Positions 53,301 through 59,300 of a stretch of DNA of 64,000 bases are shown here, one piece after another. Under the pieces are notes generated by a model, which saw nothing but the letters and a program-made list of their open reading frames with translations, was not told where the DNA came from and searched no databases. This DNA comes from Effrenium voratum (taxonomy: Eukaryota; Sar; Dinophyceae; Suessiales; Symbiodiniaceae): contig CAUJNA010001624.1 of the NCBI GenBank assembly GCA_963377175.1, forward strand, positions 115,001 through 179,000, written 5' to 3'. How positions within the stretch are numbered: the stretch's first letter is position 1; every line of letters begins with the position of its first letter. The position numbers were made by a program, and so were the translations under genes.

Positions 53301-56300
53301 GCCATGGCTCACTTGGTGGCTTTTTGGGCCACCGCTAAAATAAAGGGAGAGCCACCAAGGGAAAAAGTGTAAAGTGCGCCCACTGGCTGGGTGAGATGGT
53401 AAACAACTCAAATAACATGGTACAAAGATTAGATTATGTTTGTGCGGTACTTTAAAACCAAGTTAAGTCATGATGATCGAACAAATTCGATTGACATCTT
53501 AGTTAGCCGCTTACATGAATTGTGACAGCTACTGCGCATGACACATGAGAGTTCCGCACTGCCACCATGGTTGCTGTGTTCAAAAGTCTAGCAAACCTGA
53601 TATGGGCGCGTCTGGTGAGATACCCATTTTGGAGTTGATTGAAAGGGAAGCCAATGGGACACCAATAATATAAATGTCACTGAATAAGAAACAACAACAA
53701 TAACAAATTGCCCACTGGAAACAACAGCATCCCCAAGTAAGGCTAATCTTCATTGTGGGTGAGACCTCGCTATAGATTGCCCAGAGCAAATCAAATGAGT
53801 TTCCCAATGTTGATCAACCATTTTCAGGTGCCCCCTTTGTTTGCTCAGGGTCACAAAAGCGTCCAACAAAATGTACATCCCTTTTTGATACCCCGAAGAT
53901 GGCGGTTCTCCCCAAACTATGTTGGCTCTGCCTTGGGCTCCCTTTCCGAACCCCAGAAGCGCACAAGAATCCCCAACCAAAAAGGACCCGCCATAGGTGT
54001 CCTTTTAGGGGAAAGAGATGGCCCTGGCAAATGATTAAACCACCAGGTAAACCAGGGCCATGTATTTTTCCAAAAGCAGCCAAGGCTGTTCGCAAAAAGG
54101 CGAGCCAGGCTGCTGTGCTTTCCTTGGGTTCGTCGATGTCCGTCCTTACAGCGGTTGGAAAGCGGCTCCGTTCTGAACGAACTCCGTTTTGATGGCCCGT
54201 CAAAACACGTGCTCGTCAAATACCAAGGAACAATCCAAACAAACAAACATACAAACAAACAAACAAACAAAACATACAAGACATACAAAACCAGCAAACG
54301 CAAATCAGCCGAGCGGCCGATTGTGGACCGGCGACCCGGGTAAGGGCGTGCCGGGTATGTCCGGATCCATGGGTCTCACCGAGCGACTCTCCGCTGACCA
54401 AACGGCGCTGGACGGCGCGTTCGGGTGCAAGTGAACAAGACGCGGCCACGGAAGACCTAAGTGTGCCTTGGTACCAGTACCTTCTTAGAAAACACTTGGG
54501 TACCAGTGTGCCTTGGTACCAGAAAACACTTGAACCCCTGTTTAAGTGTTTACAGCTCCGAAACATGCTCAAAGGGTACCAAGTTGGACCCTCTGGAAGG
54601 TTGAGGTTGGATTTCTCACTTGAGCAGCGCCCGAAGCCCACTGACTTGTGGTTTAACATGGTCATGAAAGATTTGTGTGGCCGGGCCCTATGCCGCGAAC
54701 AAACCAGGTAGAACCGCCCACTTAAACGGCCAACAGGACTTTTTGGGCACTCACTCCAAAGGGCCCAAGTACCCCCGAACCCCGGAACTTTGAGAAATCA
54801 AGGATAAATTTGCCTGGACATGCTTGCACTAAACGTGGATGGGCAACCCACAGCTCCCAACACCCCCGGCCATCCGTCGCGATGACGCGTGTTTGTCATT
54901 TATCCAGTGAAGAGACTTCAGAGCCGGTGATTTGAGAACTCTAGGGGTACCTTCTCCATACTTCAGGCATCCTTCTTTCTACAAAACCACCCAAAACCCT
55001 GGGGAAACAGCTGGTTGTTGAAAAGAACGATGATTGAAAAGAATGGGGAATCAATCCCTAGAAGAACCATCAAATTCAGGTGGATCTCTTGTGAAAAAAC
55101 CTTGGAAGGGTCATGGAGCCCAGACTTGGCCCACACACCTAACATCCTGTGCTTGGAATATTGGTTCAACATTCCATTTTAACGCCGGGCACTCCTCCCA
55201 AAAGGTCCGCCAAAAGGAGTTCCCTCTCAAAGCAGGGTGTTTTTGTTGGGGGTTCTACGTTAATCTGCAGGGAAGTGTACACTCCGCAAAAGGATCGATC
55301 GGTCATGGGACACAAGGTACACCCCCTCCAAAAAGGAACTGCAAAACGGGAACCCACCCAAGGCAAACCCCGCTGTTGGGAGTTCCCCACTTTTCAGGCC
55401 CATACCCAGCGAAAAATCGGATCGATCTACTCCCAAATCGAAAAATCGGATCGAGCCATCAACTTCTCAGCTGGTACTTGTCACTTTTGGGCTGCGTTTG
55501 GGCTTGGTGCCCCCCGGGTTGCATGATATTGTTTCACGCAGGCACTGCCCTCGCAGGAGAGAGAGACTTTTCACTTGGCCATGGGTCAAACTCCAAATCG
55601 TACCCCCAGTGAACATCCCAGTCCCCGCTAAAATAGGTTCTAAAATGGCAGGTGCACAGCCTCTTTGCTACCCATTGCCACCCCGCCCGAAAGGGCTCCA
55701 ACCGTCGAGAAATGAAGCGCGAAGCGCCGGCCTCCTCACGGGCCCAGTCGGGCTCCCCGCAGAGCCGGGCCTGGTGCAGGTTCGAGGCCAAGGCCTCCTG
55801 GGCGGATTTGCGGTCGGCGGCCGGTCCCACGCCAGGAGTGCCCCTTCGAAACCATTTGGATGGTCTTTTTCGGGGTTCCAACTCAAACCACGGTTGTTTT
55901 TGGGGTCATTCCATTTCTCATTCTCTGAGAACCAGCATGGTGAAGCCCTGGTAGAGAGATGACACGAAGCACAAATGGTACACGCAAAACTTGGCCCATG
56001 GGATACACAAAAAAAACGTTGTTCAGATTATGCAGCATATTGCGTCTAACATATAATACATATATATATATATATCTTCCTACTAATTTACATGGAACCT
56101 GCCACGGGGTGCCTTTAAAAGGAAAATTGTCTTCCAGGCAACCCCTGTCAAGTTCCATGTCAATTGGTGGGAGGGTATATGTATATAAATATATATATAT
56201 ATATATAAATATATCTATACACCTGTTTCTCTCATATTTGAAGGAGACACCATCAAGGCCTGGCGGCCTTTGGTGGTTTAAACAACCGGGACAGGTTCTC

Positions 56301-59300
56301 AGGGTTTCTTGCCGGGGGCACCTGTTGCTCATTCTTGGGGTTGCAGCGGTGCAGTTACTTTGTTGCGATGTGGAAAACGGAACACCATTTCGAGCCGTTG
56401 GTTGATGTAGGGGTGTAAAAAAACCAAAAAAAACAGGAGGTCAGCAACTGGGCAACTGGGATGTATCCAGGTTTCTGAATGTCTGTGAGGGAGTCCGCAC
56501 ATTCACTGGCCCGGTTTGCATGGCAAGCAAGCTTGGTTCTATAGGCAGGGAATCAGAAATGGAATGACCCCAAAAGAGACCATCCAACTGGTGGTTTTCT
56601 TGAAGGGGACCCTGGGTTCATTCTGAAAACCAAAAGGTCATTCCGCACTGAGAACCACAAAGTCAAATGCTCAAACCAATCCAATCCAATTGAGGGGAAC
56701 CTAAAAAAAAAAAAAAAGCGACTCCCTACAAAGGGCACATGGGTAAATGGGACTGAGTATATTCGCCTTCTCCCAAGACATGAGTGGACATGACAATAAT
56801 GAATTAACCTTTCGGACCCCAAAGTCTTACATCCTGAGTTGATTGGAACATGGTGAAACTATGCAAGTCGACCCAAAGCGACCCAAGTTCAGAAGCTTGG
56901 GGAGCAGTACTCAAGTTTCATCGAGCCCAGTCTGGACCCAGTGGATTCATCAGTCCGGTCCGCAAGTTTCCCCACTCCCAGATTTGCAGGAGACGTGTTG
57001 GACCAAGACGAAACCATCGTTTTTTCGGTTTCCCCCCATATTTTGACACATACATACACAAGTAGCCCCGAAGAAGTCGCACATAACAGCCGCTTGCCTT
57101 CATGATGGAGTGATAGCTGCAGGTGTCCACCACAAAGCGCAAGGGGGAGCAACCTACCTGAAGGCAACTGACTTGCAAACAGTTGAAAAGTCGGACCAAC
57201 CCCTCGCTACATGTTTGAAGAACTATTGCTTAAAGGCTTTCAATGTGACAGCCCAATCTTGGAAGCCTGACCCTCCTGAAAATCATGGAACTGCACCACG
57301 TTGGGTTTTCGGGACACTTTCATCAGCTGAAAAGGGTTGATTGTTTGGACGAAAGAAACTCTTGCTTTAGTTCTGCGTTTTGCAAAATTTGGGCACCCGC
57401 TGTTGATCTTGGTCGATTGAAATATGGCAAATGAACGTCTCAGATAGTTGTTGTCCCCTTTGTCCCCTTTCGCTGAGAGGGCTTGCCTTTGAAATCAAGC
57501 GAAGAAGGCCATGTGTTTGCTTTCTTGGTGGTTTGCCGGGTTTGCGAGTCAGATTTACTGATGTTGAATCGGCTCCCGCACGTGCGATGGTAGCCTGGTT
57601 GTCAAACAACTCCATGCATGGAAGCTCCCAAAACCACTTGAGAAGACGATGCTCCTCCAAAGAACTGGGTAGAAGAACATAGGGTCTGGAAAAATGAAAT
57701 AGGGCGATGTAGCACCCAGAAACGGTGGAGAATATCTGGGGCCTTCCATCACTTCCAACAAAACAACAGACATCAAAGCGAGAAAAAGGTTCCCCAACCA
57801 CCATTGCCCATGGGACAAAAAGCGGCAGCCAGTTTTGGTGCTTGATTCCGAAGGCTTCTCCAGAAAGAAAAAACAGAGGGCACTATGGGGTGTTTGGGGG
57901 GGGGGTGAAACCTTCATTTGTCGCCCACTCGAATGAGCATAAACCCTCTCACATACCCCCGTGGCTGGCTGCAGGCTTAAGACAACGGCTGCTATTCTGG
58001 TGATTTATCACCAAAAAGCTGCTGCGCGGATACCCACACAGCAAACTAAGGCCAAGCAGGGTGAGTTCTAGACCTGAACCTTGATAAAGTCCCGGTCTCA
58101 GTTCTCTGTAGCCCGCTCCAAGTCTGAAACCGAGCTCAAACGGCCACCCTTTGCAAGAAGCATGAAGCAGTGCAAGGCAATTTGGATGGGAGGGGAAGAG
58201 GGGAAGGGCGACAACTCAGGCGTCCTTGTTCAAGAATTCCAAACTCCATGGAAGTGATAAAAGATTAGATATTAGCAACATGGTCCTGTTAGATCGAACG
58301 AGGCCTTGTGGATAGCACTTTTTGCTTTGGACGTTGCACAATCAACTGTCATTGGAGAGTTAGAGAGTGCTGGTATGTAACCCGATTTGCGTGTTGGGTG
58401 CCACAACACATATTTACATATTAACACATCCATGTAAGATCATTTAAGTATCAGTATACATGTACCGGTCAAGGCCGAATGCCCGTATAGCTGCCGGGAA
58501 AATCAGACACAACAAAGGCGAAAAGTTGTATTTTTCAATGATTCCATTTCCTTGCAGGTAATCAAGGGGTGTCCCAGCTTCCCACCCCTTGACGCCCGAA
58601 CGGAATATGGCTGGTCGCCTGCTATAGTCTGGGTTGCTCTTTCCCCCCAGGCAAATGCTCTAAGCGTTTGTACGTTTACTCAGATGCCCAGTGGCCATGG
58701 GGAAACAAGGGCATCCTTTTTGGTTGGTTGAGTTTAAAAGGGAACCCTTCCCAAAACAAGGGAAAAAGGGCGCCACTGGGCAACTGGGCTTAATGGAAAC
58801 CATGCAAAACAATTTGTGTCCAAAGGTCCTAAGGGGCGGTTGGGTCATGCCAAAGGCCAGCCAGGTAGTTAAAAAAACAACGGCGAACGATGGTCTAGCT
58901 GCTGGGTATCGTGTCTCGAGGCTGCCCTTTTGGGTTTTGAACAGCAACCAAAGGGGCGCCGCTTATCTGGCTGGTGCCCAGATAAGAGGAATGACCCAGG
59001 GTGTTGGGCATGAAGAAGGGAATTTCCTCAAAGGAAACCGCATCGGGGATTTTGTCTGAGGGTCATTCCAACTCATGTCCTGCCTATCGAACCAGCAAGT
59101 CACTTCAGGGGCGTCCCACAAAAAAACGGACCCACAGCCATAGGTGTCCTTTTAGGGGAAATAGATGGCCCTGGTAAATGATGAAACTTGATTTTTCGAG
59201 CAAAACCACTAAAAAGGACACCTATGCCCACAGCGGCAAGCCGCCTCTCGTGATTTTGCTGGCCCGACCTCCAGCTCGATGGTGATCAGCTTGGAGTCCG

